Of a stretch of DNA of 64,000 bases, positions 10,186 through 21,568 are shown one piece after another. The stretch comes from Beverwykella pulmonaria. Lineage: Eukaryota; Ascomycota; Dothideomycetes; Pleosporales; Melanommataceae. The DNA lies in contig BCHH01000008.1 in the NCBI GenBank assembly GCA_001599595.1, positions 1,036,220-1,100,219 on the forward strand, in the 5' to 3' direction. The position numbers were made by a program, and so were the translations under genes. The notes beneath the pieces were generated by a model, which saw only the letters and a program-made list of their open reading frames with translations, ran no database searches and was not told the DNA's origin. Each line of letters opens with the position of its first letter. Position 1 is the stretch's first letter.

Positions 10186-11511
10186 ATGGCCGAGACCGGC
10201 AACACCTCACCCAAGCGCCGCCGCGAAGACGACAGCACATACGATGACGAGTCTCCTCCACGGAAGCGCTCAGCATCTCGTTCCCCATCCAATGCCTCCC
10301 CGCAGTACAGACTTGCGGAGCGGCCAGCGCGCCGGTACAGCCGAGAAGACGACAGCGACGAAGACAGGAGGAGTTACTACCGAGACCGCCCGCGCTCACA
10401 TTCACGCTCGAGGTCGCCATCACGCTCGCAATCAAGACGACGGTCCAGATCTCCCTCTCCTCCGCCAAAGCCCACCGCTCTACACTACAAGCCCGCCCTC
10501 ATTCTCCGTGGCCACAAGAAGGGCGTATCCTCGGTCAAATTCTCACCAGATGGCCGATGGATAGCAAGCTGCTCAGCCGACTGCACGATCAAGATCTGGG
10601 ACGCATATACCGGCCAGCTCGAGCACTCACTAGAAGGTCACCTCGCTGGCATCTCCACCATCGCCTGGTCGCCCGACTCTAACCTCCTCGCGTCTGGCTC
10701 TGACGACAAATCCATTCGACTATGGGATGTGTCGACCGGCCTACCGCATCCCACGCCCTTCATCGGCCACCACAACTACGTCTACTCGCTCGCCTTCTCA
10801 CCCAAGGGGAATATGCTGGTCAGCGGCTCTTACGATGAAGCCGTCTTCGTGTGGGACGTCCGCGCTGCACGCGTCATGCGGTCTCTACCCGCCCATTCTG
10901 ATCCCGTTGGCGGCGTAGACTTTGTGCGCGACGGCACACTCATCGCATCCTGCGCCAACGACGGTCTAATCCGCGTCTGGGACACGGCAACAGGGCAATG
11001 TCTCCGGACCCTCGTGCACGAAGACAACGCGCCCGTAACCTCCGTCCGCTTCTCGCCCAACGGGAAATACGTCTTGGCGTGGACGTTGGACTCGTGCCTC
11101 CGGCTCTGGAACTACATCGACGGGAAGGGGAAATGCGTGAAGACGTACCAGGGCCACATCAACAAGAAATACAGCATCTCTGGCGCGTTTGGGACGTATG
11201 GCGAAGCACCTTGGGCATTCGTAGCGTCCGGAAGTGAAGATAACAGTATTGTGCTTTGGGACGTGAGCTCAAAGAATGTGTTGCAAAGGTTGGAGGGGCA
11301 TAGGGATGCAGTGCTTTCAGTGGATACGCATCCGACGGAAAAGGTAATCGTCAGTGGGGGATTGGATAGGACGGTGAGGGTTTGGAGGGCATCGGAACCA
11401 GACCCTGAGCCCGAATCACCAACACCCCTCAAGGAGACGAATGGATATGACCCCGAAGAGCTACCGCCTATTCCGTTTGTGGAGAGAGGAGGAGACGCGG
11501 ACGATGGTTGA
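10186..11511 (+). CDS. WD40 protein, WDR5/Swd3-like (COMPASS histone H3K4 methyltransferase subunit)
   Basis: Single exon, 441 residues. The first ~100 residues are a charged, Arg/Ser-rich tail (RSHSRSRSPSRSQSRRR). A seven-bladed WD40 propeller follows, beginning at LILRGHKKGVSSVKFSPDGR. Blades end in IKIWD, IRLWD, VFVWD, IRVWD, LRLWN, IVLWD and VRVW. The spacing and the phrase GKCVKTYQGHINKKYSI are characteristic of WDR5/Swd3, the COMPASS core subunit that organises H3K4 methylation in the nucleus. A short acidic C-terminal extension (EPDPEPESPTP) follows the propeller. The RS-like tail is longer than in yeast Swd3 and might suggest an additional RNA-linked role, which is inference. It converges on COQ1. 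Confidence 0.88.
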   Translation: MAETGNTSPKRRREDDSTYDDESPPRKRSASRSPSNASPQYRLAERPARRYSREDDSDEDRRSYYRDRPRSHSRSRSPSRSQSRRRSRSPSPPPKPTALHYKPALILRGHKKGVSSVKFSPDGRWIASCSADCTIKIWDAYTGQLEHSLEGHLAGISTIAWSPDSNLLASGSDDKSIRLWDVSTGLPHPTPFIGHHNYVYSLAFSPKGNMLVSGSYDEAVFVWDVRAARVMRSLPAHSDPVGGVDFVRDGTLIASCANDGLIRVWDTATGQCLRTLVHEDNAPVTSVRFSPNGKYVLAWTLDSCLRLWNYIDGKGKCVKTYQGHINKKYSISGAFGTYGEAPWAFVASGSEDNSIVLWDVSSKNVLQRLEGHRDAVLSVDTHPTEKVIVSGGLDRTVRVWRASEPDPEPESPTPLKETNGYDPEELPPIPFVERGGDADDG

Positions 11512-11797
11512 TTTTGGGGCCCTTCATATGAATCTAGATACCCACTCACGAATAGCTCAAGTTCTAAGACAGCCAACACACTTGCAAAATCTTTCCTACT
11601 CTGATAGTGTAGAGTAGATACAATATGTGTACAGAATTCTATAAAGGATGAGTAATGGTTTTTCACGCCCCCTTCATACATCACATCAGAACGCCATCTT
11701 AAAAATTTCCAATACGCCATTTCAGCATCTCATGCTCATGTTACTCGTACAAAATCCTACTGGAAATTTCTCGTGTCAACTCTCTCTTTTTACTATT

Positions 11798-13254
11798 CTA
11801 ATTCCGCCGTTTCATGACCTTGGTGCACATCTCAATCAGTCCGTTCTTCGCCTCGCTCTCCGGGAACGCGGCAATGGCTTCAATGGCTTTGTCGACGTAT
11901 TCTTGAGCGAGGGCGCGCGTTTGCTCTAGCCCGGTGCTTTCAGAGACGATTTCGCGTGCCTTTGCTTCTTGTTAGCATCTTCCCTCGAATTCCTCGACAG
12001 GTGAAAGGATCGAGAACATACCCTTTGGACATCGCCCTCGCCCGAAAACTTCCTTCCTACGAGCTTCCCGAGCGATTTATTGTCTTTCCACGCAAACAGC
12101 AGTGGCGCCGTCGCAAGCCCCAACTCTAGATCCGCGCCCGCCGGCTTCCCCAGCTCTTCGCCACTGATGGTATAGTCCAGCATATCATCCACCAGCTGAA
12201 ATGCCAGCCCCAAGTTCTTCCCATACAAATACGCGGCCTCGACAACTTCGGGTGTACTCTGGCCGAGAATCGCAGCCGCTCGACAACTCTTGCTAATGAG
12301 ACTCGCGCTCTTTAGGTAGGTTTTCTGAAGATAGTAAGACACTGTGTCTTCGGTCCAAATGGGATTCTTCTCATCTCGCGCCGTGTTCTTGAGTTGCATG
12401 AACTCGCCCTCGACGAGATTCGCTATCACGGTAGCAAGCAACTCGGTGACTTCTGGATCGCGCAGACGGGCAAGAGCCACGGACGCTCTGCCCAGCAGGA
12501 AATCGCCCGCCAACACTGCCATTTTGTTTCCGAACTCCACATTGGCCGACGGCGCGGAGCGGCGTGACACAGAGTGATCGATGACGTCGTCGTGGAGGAG
12601 CGAGGCCGTGTGGATCAGTTCTGTAATTTCTGCTAGCCGGCGCTGGGAAGGCAGGATGTCGGAGTCCTCGGTCTGGAATGCCGGGTCTTGCGATATAGCG
12701 TTTAAGCTCGCGTACTCGGGCGCCGAGGGATTGTTGTCCGAGAGGATCTCGGAAGAGGTGATGGGGCGGTTGACATGGTATACATTGACGTCGCGGGGCG
12801 ATTTGGGTGTGAGGGCGGTAGCCCTCGACATGAGTAACACCAGCATCGGCCGCACATATTTCCCCTCACTTTGCGTGTAGTACTTTGCCACCGTGTCCAG
12901 CGTCGGGTGGCCCGAGCCGAGCAGCTGTCTTATATTGCTGGTCAGAAATTTCATTTCCTTCGCGACGGTCCGGAATGGATCCACTGATATGGGAGCATTT
13001 GGATCTGGGGCTGGGGCATTGAAGATATGTTGGGCTGCGTTGACCGCAGCAGCCCAGCTCGACTGGTTACGCCGCCGTGACGGGTGGTAGAATGTGGAAT
13101 CTTTGGCAGTGGAAACGAGCGGCGTGGAGTGGTATGGACATAGCGAGAGACGTTGTGGGGTCACGCATCTCGATCTCGCAATGCTCGTGGCGAGCCAGGC
13201 GGAGCGGCTCGTCATTGAAAATTTGGGCAATTGGAAGGGGCTCAGCGAGCGCAA
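11798..13254 (-). CDS. COQ1: Mitochondrial polyprenyl diphosphate synthase for ubiquinone (COQ1)
   Basis: Two exons: 13254-12022 and 11959-11798, with an intron from gtatgt to gcaaag (62 bp, phase 0), 464 residues. The enzyme condenses isopentenyl diphosphate to make the long isoprenoid tail of coenzyme Q in the mitochondrial matrix. Visible hallmarks are the first Asp-rich motif LLHDDVID (Asp222, 223, 226), the second motif LVDDMLDY (Asp356, 357, 360), the substrate Lys/Arg in GKYVRP, and a basic, Ser-rich amino terminus fitting a mitochondrial presequence. The insertion of about 60 residues between GKYVRP and the first Asp motif is common in fungal COQ1. The final exon encodes a helical tail ending in KVMKRRN. 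Met14 (13215) is an alternative start. It shares a 212-bp divergent promoter with VMA12. Confidence 0.95.
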
Positions 13255-13466
13255 TTGGAACCCCAGAAATGTGAATAGTGAGGCAATCGAGGCACGCGAG
13301 GTCGTGGTTGAGGCGACCTGAGACGGAAAGTTTGGGAACGAGAATCATGACGCTAGCTAGCCTCGGTCGCCTGCCAAGGCTGGCAGTCATGACGGCGGAG
13401 CTCCACGCGCTGCGAACCTGGAAGCGCTGCAAACCGCCAATCGCCATCATTGTGACAACACCCAAA
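13255..13466. promoter_or_regulatory. 212-bp bidirectional promoter between COQ1 and VMA12
   Basis: Two divergent start codons are only 212 bp apart, so regulatory sequence must be shared. The segment contains no TATA-like box that I can assign with confidence. Confidence 0.5.
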
Positions 13467-14335
13467 ATGGTCCTCCTCACCATGACCCCTACCATAGCGC
13501 GGGCGATTGCGGAAGCACAGAAACTGGCGGGCGATGAACTGGCAAAGCTTCAGCAGGCCCCCGAGCCTTCCCTCGTGGAACCAGCGAGCGGAAACCCAAT
13601 TTCACATAGCCAGCTCATCGGCCTGTCAAAGCTGCTAAAGAAGCACGAAGCCGAGATAAACGCAGACGATACAGAGAATGAGCCAGACGTCTATCGTATG
13701 CACTCTCTGCTCAAGGGCTCGAGAATCTACATTCCTCCACCCCCAGCGAAGAGAGAACCCGTGAGACCATCACCTCCCCGTCCTTCACACCGCACACTAA
13801 TATCCCCCAGTCCCCCGAATACAAAGCCCTCATGGCGCGCCTCCGCCGCGAAGAAGAAGCCCGCGCGTACCAACGCATGCTAACCCCCCCGCCTCCCTCC
13901 GAGACCTTCTCGCAGCGCTTCCCTACCTCTCCGCTCGCCTACAAGAACTCATCAGCCGCCGATTTCGACGACGACGAAGTCAGCTACGAAGAAGTCCACC
14001 GCCAACTGATCCTCATCATAAACGTGTTGATCTCCATCATAGCCTGCAGCGTCTTCATCTGGGTGGCTGCGCGACACTGGAGCCCCGCAAAGCGTCTGGG
14101 TCTCAGTATGGGGGGGAGCGGCGCCATCGCCATAGCAGAAGTGGTCGTGTATAGTGGGTATATTAGGCGGGTCAAGGAAGCCAAGGCCACAGAGAAGAAA
14201 AAACCCGAGATCAAAGAGATTATTGAAAGTTGGGTCATCGACGGAGCTTCTGCGAACAAGAGTGTATCGCTATCTTCAGGATCCAACGAGAAAGCCCTCG
14301 ATGGTATTAGGAACAGAAAGGGGAAACACCGCTGA
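13467..14335 (+). CDS. VMA12: V-ATPase assembly factor VMA12 (VPH2/TMEM199 family)
   Basis: Exons 13467-13760 and 13811-14335, 50-bp intron (gtgaga to ccccag), 272 residues. Vma12 acts in the ER membrane with Vma22 and Vma21 to assemble the V0 sector of the vacuolar proton pump. The N-terminal half has the family motif HSLLKGSRIYIPPPPAKREP, continued after the splice as SPEYKALMARLRREEEARAY. Two transmembrane helices follow, near residues 164-184 (LILIINVLISIIACSVFIW) and 193-213. The cytosolic tail is Lys/Glu-rich with a basic end. The start is the ATG of MVLLTMTPTI; an in-frame upstream ATG at 13389 is less likely because the added residues lie in the shared promoter. It converges on VAC14, with only about 120 bp between stops. 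Confidence 0.92.
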
Positions 14336-14453
14336 GGAATCGACCATGTCCGCCATGCAATTATCCTAGTTGTACCACAACTCCCATCGCTATATAGGAA
14401 AAGGGACGCAAGATTACAAGCTATCAGAAATATATGTACCAACCCAAAATACC

Positions 14454-17400
14454 TCACTTCTTCTTTCTTCCAGCAACGCCACCAGCAAACCGACCGAGGT
14501 TGCCCAGACCCTGCCGCGCTTTAAGTCCAGCGGGCCCCGCGGGGACGGGAGGTATTTTGGGTGTGCTGGCGCCCGAATTTGGTCGCAGATTCGGGTTCTT
14601 GGGTGGAACATCCGGAGCGCTCTTCTCCTTCTCCGGTTTGGGCGATGCACTCATGTCCTCCCCTAAGCTTGACAGCCGTTGCGATCTCCTCGCCCTCTCC
14701 TGCATCATCTTGAATTTATCAAGCAGCTCCGTCCATTTCACTCCACCATCCTCTCTCGCCTTCAATCGGTTGGGTCGCTCGAAACTGGATGCCGCGGGGC
14801 CCGGCTGGCTACTAGGAGGACCGGCGTCTGAGCTTTTCTGCCTCAAATGGTTAAAGTTGGAGGAGGGGACATACGTGCGCGGCGCGATATGTAGATAGCC
14901 GATTGCGCTGACACTATTGAGTCGATTCTTCAGTGCCGCAAATGCCGATGATTGAGGAAGCAACATCAGCAGGCCATAGAGACATTTATATAGATGGGGG
15001 TATTTCTCGGGCTCCAGGAGCTGGATTCGTAGATCTGTGTGCCGAATCAGAACGTTCCACTGTAGGGGGAATGGAATCTTACATGTGAAGACTGGGGACT
15101 CGAGGAGCTGGACAAGCTTATCGATCTGGATGAGCATATTCACTGTCATCTCGAGGTCCGCACTATTCTTGTTAGCACGAAAAGAACAGGTACACATATG
15201 TTATACTGAAGTCGCACAATATTTGAAGAAGATTATATGCTTGCTCATAAGCTTGAGCCAAAAGACAAAGCGAGAATGTGGCGACGGCGTTGTGACACCA
15301 AGATTTGAAAAGAGATACAAAGAACGATTGACCATCCTAGACACGTCAGTCCTGAGAGCCATTGCGAGCAGGTGTGAAAGATTTGCTACCTTGGAATCGA
15401 GATTGCGGAGTCGTCGTCGCAGATCAGCCAATTCGGGGGCTGTGATGAGATTGTTATTCAAGTTCTGCACCATGATACTGGCGAACTCGACATCCTGGAA
15501 ACGTCAGGGCGCGATTTCATGAAACACTTTGTATTCACTTACTTCGTCCTTTTCTAAACAGTCGGCCAGCGTACGGTATATTCGCTCCGCACTGAGAGTA
15601 ACACATAGTTGCCTTATGATCAGGTTTCCCCGAGTCTCAAGTAGTCTGCGGTCAGTGCAAAAGAGCTTCAAGAGATTGACCATGAATGACGTGAAGTAGG
15701 AATCGTCACTATTCTTGGAAATTTGCGAGAGAAGTAACAGGTCGCGGGTCACGACAGCTTCGGAGGGGTCCGAGAGCGTTTTGAGGAGAGCGGGAAAGGT
15801 GCCATCTTCGACAGAAAGAATCTAAGCAATCAGGGTCAGCGACATGCACAGTCACGTATATGGTGGTGAGCTTTACCTTGCCTGGAGCCATTCTATGTAG
15901 CATGATCAACCACGCTATCGCAGCGACCCGAGTAGCTTCGTGTTCGTTCAAGAATTGTAGAGTGAGAGCGTTGACTGCGGCTTGGTAGTCTAATTCAGGT
16001 CCAGGGCGAGGTGAGGGACCGCGATCCTCTGCCGGCGTCGGTGTTCTCGTTCCCCTACTCTCTACGGATTTCCCATCCGCTTGATCTCGAATGACGGTCT
16101 TCAACAGCCGGCTAGATAGGTTCGAATCTCGCCGCTCTACGACAGTCAATTCTTTGCCCATGGCTGATAGCGAATTAGGCAGTTGCGGGTGGCCAGGTGT
16201 GTTGTCAGAACGGCGACCATCGTCGGACAGTGACATGATGTACTCCATGAGAGACGTGTTCACTCTGTTTGCGGCTTGGCGAACGGTATCCACATCGTGA
16301 GCCATCGTCGGAAGGAGGTGGGAGAGCAGTCTTGGCACAAACGGCATTATGTCCTCGGGACATATCTCGAAGAAGCTGTCAATCCACCGTAGGGCTGTAA
16401 GCTGGATCTCTTCGTCCTCTGCGAGATGTTAGATGAAAACGCATGGAGTGCGCGCAATGAACCTCACCCGTAGAACCACCTAGGAATTTCACCAGAATGT
16501 CCAGAATCTTGGAGTAGTCAATCTGCACGTCCTGTCCTGGTATCCAGTCCCCTTCTCCACTGGCCGATTTTTCGTCGTTGGCCGCTATCGAGCCACTGTC
16601 TGCTACGCTTCCGTCCTTTTCACCCACGGAATCAGGCTGATCTGGGGCCACACTGTCAATGTCGCTTTCAGCTTCCGTCCCACTTCGCACGCTATTGCCG
16701 TCTTCTCCTTGGCTTTTGCGGCTCTCGGATATGCCCCGTTTTATTCGTGCAATCTTCTTGATTTCGGCAAGAAACTTATCCAACGACACCTGCGTGGCGG
16801 TATGTACATCTGTGTTCTGGTCGCTGAGAAACCCAAAAAGGCCACCGAGGAAGCGAGGAAGGTACGTGACAAGCTCGAGATCTGGTATCGAATCCAGCAG
16901 CATTATCCAGGCCACGAGGAATGTGCGGGTGAAGGGGTTGACGACGCTGATGCGCTCTTCGAGGAGCGGGAGGAAGTTTTCAAGCGAGAACGCCGTGGGA
17001 AGGTCTTCGGCAGGACGTTCCTGTTCGTCGGTGGCTTCTCCCTCGGTGGCAATTGCAGTCTCTGGGGGGGTGTGTAGGATGGAGACATACGAGGCTGCGG
17101 ACTCGGACACAATGTCTTTAATGAGGCGGTCGAGGAGCTCTGCTCCGTTCTTCACGGAGAGCTCCGAGTCGGCAGCAAGCTGTATCTCGTTTGTTAGCGG
17201 TGGTGCAGCCAGCTCCACGGAAAGCGTCCCTACTACCTTGCACAGGGCATCAAACACCTGGTTGAAGTAGACCAGGATCTCCCCCTTGGCCACTTTGGCG
17301 ATGTTGTACATGCTCTCGCATGCGTAGTATCGAACGCGTGCATCTTGGTCGGAGAAGCAGGCAAGCACCGGGGGCACGATTTCTTCGAGGTAGCGGGCCA

Positions 17401-17686
17401 CTTCCTGTCTCCAAGTCAGCTTTCGCAAGGCGACACGTTCTGGTAGAGAGCGTACGGGACCCAGGGCGATAGAGGCGGCGGCCAGGCCAATGAGGCCGCC
17501 ATTCCTGGCGTGGGGCTGGTGGACGGCATAGGCGTACTCGTGGCAGAGCTGGTGCACGATCTTGGCTATCCTGTCGTGGTCTTGGGCGGCGAGGGCATCT
17601 CGGATCAAGCCTTCAAGCTCGAGGGCGCCGCTTTTACGCTTGTCGTAGAGCTTATCGTTCAGGGCCTTGGTGATGTTGACGTCCAT
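14454..17686 (-). CDS. VAC14: VAC14, scaffold of the PI(3,5)P2 synthesis complex
   Basis: Seven exons: 17686-16468, 16418-15877, 15821-15543, 15494-15390, 15336-15218, 15162-15083 and 15034-14454; 974 residues. Vac14 is a HEAT-repeat protein of the vacuolar/endosomal membrane that holds the lipid kinase Fab1 and phosphatase Fig4 together. The start [18 protein letters not shown] and the stretch [16 protein letters not shown] are family hallmarks. The C-terminal Fig4-binding domain contains [30 protein letters not shown] and [20 protein letters not shown]. Intron 5 uses a weak gtgcga donor; only that choice with acceptor aatag rebuilds LLQIFADLEMTV in frame. A Ser/Asp/Glu-rich loop near residues 320-390 and a Pro/Gly-rich tail are probably disordered. 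An ATG seven codons upstream (17707) is possible. Confidence 0.95.
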
Positions 17687-18200
17687 CTTCAGATTGCTGC
17701 ACAGCAACGTCTACATGGCGGGGCGGCACAGCTATTCCAATGTTCGCAGGCGAAGCGAGACGCGGAGAAATGTGGACGTGTGGTGGAGAAGGCCAGATGC
17801 TGGAGCTGTGGGTTGCCCTTTGCTCGCAGATCTGAGCCAGCCCTGCAGCCTCCAATGCTCGACACACGTCATCACGCCGAGGCCAGGCCAGGTGAGCGGG
17901 AACAGACCCCCTGCAACAGTTCCAAGCAATGCCGCTGATAAACGCGACAACACCCAAAAGCAAACAACTCGCGCTCGACTTCTTCAGCACGCTCCCAACG
18001 ACCAGAGCGACAACTGCCATGGCGACAAGTTAGCTATGCCCTACGGCTACACGCGATACCCAGAGTAGAAAGGCGCACACCAGCCACAGCATGCGGGCTT
18101 GATTTATCGACCAAGCTATCCCCAACTCGTCCCCTTCTTCAACGCTTTACGCTCTGTCCATCCGTCTGAACGCTACTCCTGCGAAGCTCTCCAGCTCGCC
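17687..18200. other. Divergent promoter region between VAC14 and the DENND6-like gene
   Basis: About 0.5 kb between two divergent start codons. Open frames here read as Arg/Cys/Ser-rich and are not protein-like. No motif assigned. Confidence 0.5.
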
Positions 18201-19875
18201 ATGGAGGAACCGCCGAACAGCAGTATGGCCTCTGCACGCCCGAGCATGAGACGCCCCGGTCATCCAGTCCCGCCGAGTCCCTCTGTCGGCTTCCAGCACT
18301 GGGCTGTCGCTTTGTAAAACGCCCTTTTGCTATTTTTTTTTGTCTTCTCGCTAACTCGAAAACAGTATCGTATGCAATTTCAACGTTGATTTGGGTAGGT
18401 AAAATCTAATTTACTTTCCATGGGAGCCTACGTTGAGTCATGTGCCTGTGATAGGACCTGAAATAGAAATTGTATATCCGCCCACCGTTCCGTTTTCGAC
18501 TGCCGATCTCAGCGCCATATGTTTCAACAGTTTTCCCGAGCAACAAAACACTGAGACCGCTGAAGACCTGACATTCAACTTCACCATCGGGAACAACTCG
18601 CCTGGAATCAGCCTGAGTTCTCCACAGGCCCCCTACGGGAGCCCCAACACCTTCCACGGCTGCTGTGTCTTTCGCCAGGAGCTTGACCTATCGATGAAGA
18701 GGAGTTTCAACCAGAGGACCCTTGTGCTACTGTCTCACCACAGCTTCCTATCCTTCTACACCCAACTGCTGCACCACATGACCGAATCAGGCGTGATCAG
18801 CGATCCCACCGTTCTCGAGGCAGCGTACTCCCAAATGAACTTGTGGCCATCTCCTTCCGTCGGGCGACATGATCTCCCCTTTCTCGGAAATACCATAGCC
18901 CTAGATATAGCGCCGCATTATGCCTTTCCTCTGCAAGGCCTTCCTGGTCCAACGCCTTTGATTTCAGACAAGCCGTCTTCCATCTATGCGTATGAGCCTT
19001 TAGGAAGTTGGGATACCATCATGCCATTTATGCCGTGCATTACAGACCTACACGTTCTTTACGAAAAGCTACTTCTCTGTGAGAGCATCATCGTCATCGC
19101 CAAATCACCACAGTTGTGCAGTGAGGCTGTCTCCTCGATGGTGGATCTCATCCGCCCAGTTCCCTATGCAGGCGAGATAAAGCCATATATGACCATGCAG
19201 GTCGATTACCGCAGCATTGGCATAGACGGAGGCACTCCGCGGCCATTTATCATCGGCATCACCAATCCCTTTCTTCTCAAACGGGTCCTCTCCGCAACAG
19301 AGAGCACGAATCGAAGCAGACCCCACATTCTCTTCCTCCAGAACTTCGACGGGCCGGTACCGACGAAGAGGCATCACTCTCTCCATCACAAATCAAGCCG
19401 CAACGCCCTTCTCGACCTACCGGGTGGCGGCATCGACGCCCATCCGCCATCCAGGCGCTTCATCAAGTCCGAGTCGTCCTTCATATCCCAAATCGAGACA
19501 CTTCTCAAACTCGGTGACCAAACCAGAGAACTCGACCCCCTCATTCGGCGCAATTTCGCAGAGCTCACTGCCCAGTTTCTGGCGCCCATCAACCGCTACC
19601 TTGCCGCGTCCAATGTGGTTTCTCCAAGTGGCAACCACCGCTATGCAAGTTTCAATGCTTCGGGGTTCCTGCATGACCTGGCGAAGCACGGAACCTCAGT
19701 CAAGCTTCGAGGACAGGGACCCATTCAGAGACATCGATCGAGAGATGCGTTATATGAAGCCTTTGTGCATTCGCCAAACTTTTACTCTTGGCTAGATATG
19801 AAGTTGAGCCTAGAGCAAGAGGCCAGCGCTGGACTGCTCGGTCCAGCGCCCGTTTTCTCGCCATCCACAAGCTGA
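18201..19875 (+). CDS. DENN-domain protein of the DENND6 (FAM116/AFI1-like) family
   Basis: Three exons: 18201-18313, a 29-bp micro-exon 18366-18394, and 18455-19875; 520 residues. The micro-exon is needed to rebuild the start of the upstream-DENN module, HWAVAF-IVCNFNVDLG-PEIEIVYP, which matches the conserved opening of DENND6 proteins. Later hallmarks include ICFNSFPE, GCCVFRQELD, KRSFNQRTLVLLS, EAAYSQMNLWPSP, the DENN core with LLCESIIVIAKSP and FIIGITNPFLLK, and the C-terminal RNFAELTAQFLAPINRYLA plus SPNFYSWLD. DENND6 proteins act as Rab exchange factors on endosomes (Rab14 in animals); the fungal partner is unknown. The protein is shorter than human DENND6A by about 90 residues. It is divergent to VAC14. 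Confidence 0.85.
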
Positions 19876-20703
19876 GGACTACATACTATTTATGTATATG
19901 AAATTATAACGACGAAACGAACGTACAAGGACCGTGCTAGGTCTGCTGCTATTTTGCACAGACAAGCACCATGGTTCATTTGTACCCACTCCAGCCTGCA
20001 GGAATTCCATGTGTTACTCTCCACGCTTCTTCACACGGTTCTGTGACGGAAGGATGCAGCGGCTGGCCGCGGAACCTACTCGAGTCGACAATGGACTCCA
20101 GGAGGATCAGGTGAGAACAAGGACTAGATAGCAATTGGCATCCACGGATTATGGACACCTCAGTGAAGGGAGGATGATGACTGTACGACCAAGCGCACCG
20201 AAAGTATATTCTGCGTCCTTTCGGAACGAATAAGATGTTCAATCCATCACCTTTGACTATGTGCAACCACGCCATGGGAAATATTCCTTGGTTCGGAGGA
20301 ACATAGTGGTCATTTGTGATCTTTCTATTTTACCCCCCATCCCATCATATCTCCCATACGAATTGGACTGGTCCTCTCAGTCGGAACGTCGCTGCTTTAA
20401 TATCCACCTTGCCTCCCTAACACATCCTACATTTTCCACTGCACCCTTACCAGAGACAATCCAGGCCAAGAAAAGGACTACAGAAATCCCAGCAGTTCAA
20501 AACATCAAGATCATATAGGTTCTTCCAGGTCAGAATACTCAACAGAGACTCCCGCAGTTGTTGCGGAACCGTTCCGTTCCCCGCGGAATACTACCCCACA
20601 TCAATGGACTACTTGAATGACAACATCGAGCCCCTTCAACTATACAAGTCTGTGGTTTGCAAAGCGATTTCTCTTCTGCCATACTTGTCCCAAACTCGCC
20701 ACA
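19876..20703. other. Intergenic region before the short-chain dehydrogenase
   Basis: About 0.8 kb with no supported gene. The last 200 bp carry the dehydrogenase promoter. An in-frame ATG at 20617 could extend the dehydrogenase, but the added residues are not family-like. Confidence 0.5.
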
Positions 20704-21568
20704 ATGTCCGTCCAAAAGGTAGCTCTCATTACAGCCTCCTCCGCGGGTTTAGGAGCCCAAATTGCCCGCGCATTCGCGCCAGACTTCCGCATCGTGAGTA
20801 TTCCAACTCCCCCTCACATCTCAATCCTCGATCTCCGCGCGTATACTCGAGTCTCCGCGCGTATACTCGAGTCTCCGCTAACCACAACTCACCCAGGTGA
20901 TTAACTACGCCACCTCCAAATCCAAAGCTGAAGCCCTCCTCACGGAGCTCTCTTCCATCCCTAGCACGCACCCCTCACCCTCCACCCCGCGCTTCCACAT
21001 CCTGCAGGCCGACGTATCCACAAAACCTGCCGTCGAAACCCTCGTCTCGGAAACCCTCAAAACCATGGGGAGGCTCGACGTCGTAGTGTCGAATGCGGGC
21101 TGGACGCGCATGACCAACTTCCTCAACATCGATGAAGGCGTCAACGAAGACGACTGGGATAAATGCTTCGTCATGAATGTGAAAACACACCTGTGGCTCG
21201 CATACGCAGCGAAGGACGCCCTATCAGCTACAGAAGGAACTTTTATCTCCACCGCTTCTGTCGCGGGTGTGAAGCCCTCGGGGAGCAGCTTGCCGTATGC
21301 AGTCACGAAGGCGGCCCAGATTCATTTAGTGAAGAGCCTGGCGGTTATTCTAGCACCGAAGATTAGAGTCAATTGCGTGAGCCCCGGGATGCTTTTGACG
21401 GAGTGGGGAATGAGGTTCCCGGAGAGCAAGAGGGTAGCAGCAACAAATAATACGAAATTGAAGCGGTTAGCCACGGTGGAGGATGTCGCGGATCAGGTTA
21501 GGACGTTGGCATTGAGTAGAAGTGTTACGGGGCAGAATTTGAGCATTGATGGGGGGTCATCGCTGTAG
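20704..21568 (+). CDS. Short-chain dehydrogenase/reductase (classical SDR)
   Basis: Exons 20704-20793 and 20897-21568 around a 103-bp intron (gtgagt to acccag), 253 residues. This is a classical NAD(P)-dependent Rossmann oxidoreductase. It shows a TASSAGLG variant of the glycine-rich cofactor motif (residues 10-17), NAG at 96-98, Asn124, Ser151 and the YAVTK active site (Tyr164, Lys168). SPG and the terminal sequence LSIDGGSSL are also typical. The resemblance is to 3-oxoacyl-ACP-reductase-like enzymes; substrate cannot be told. No signal peptide or membrane segment. The intron contains a 20-bp tandem duplication. Confidence 0.9.
20832..20876. repeat. 20-bp exact tandem duplication inside the dehydrogenase intron
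   Basis: The unit TCTCCGCGCGTATACTCGAG occurs twice head to tail (20832-20851, 20852-20871), followed by a partial third copy. It lengthens the intron to 103 bp, the longest predicted intron in the window. Confidence 0.9.

Noticed and set aside
11112..11720. 202-codon minus-strand frame
   Set aside because: Mostly antisense of the WD40 gene; no domain character.
16115..16135. tRNA-like T-arm sequence (GGTTCGAATCTCGCC)
   Set aside because: It lies inside a VAC14 coding exon and no acceptor stem or anticodon arm surrounds it.
16659..17270. 203-codon plus-strand frame
   Set aside because: Exact antisense of VAC14 exon 1; Ser/Arg-rich composition typical of antisense shadows.
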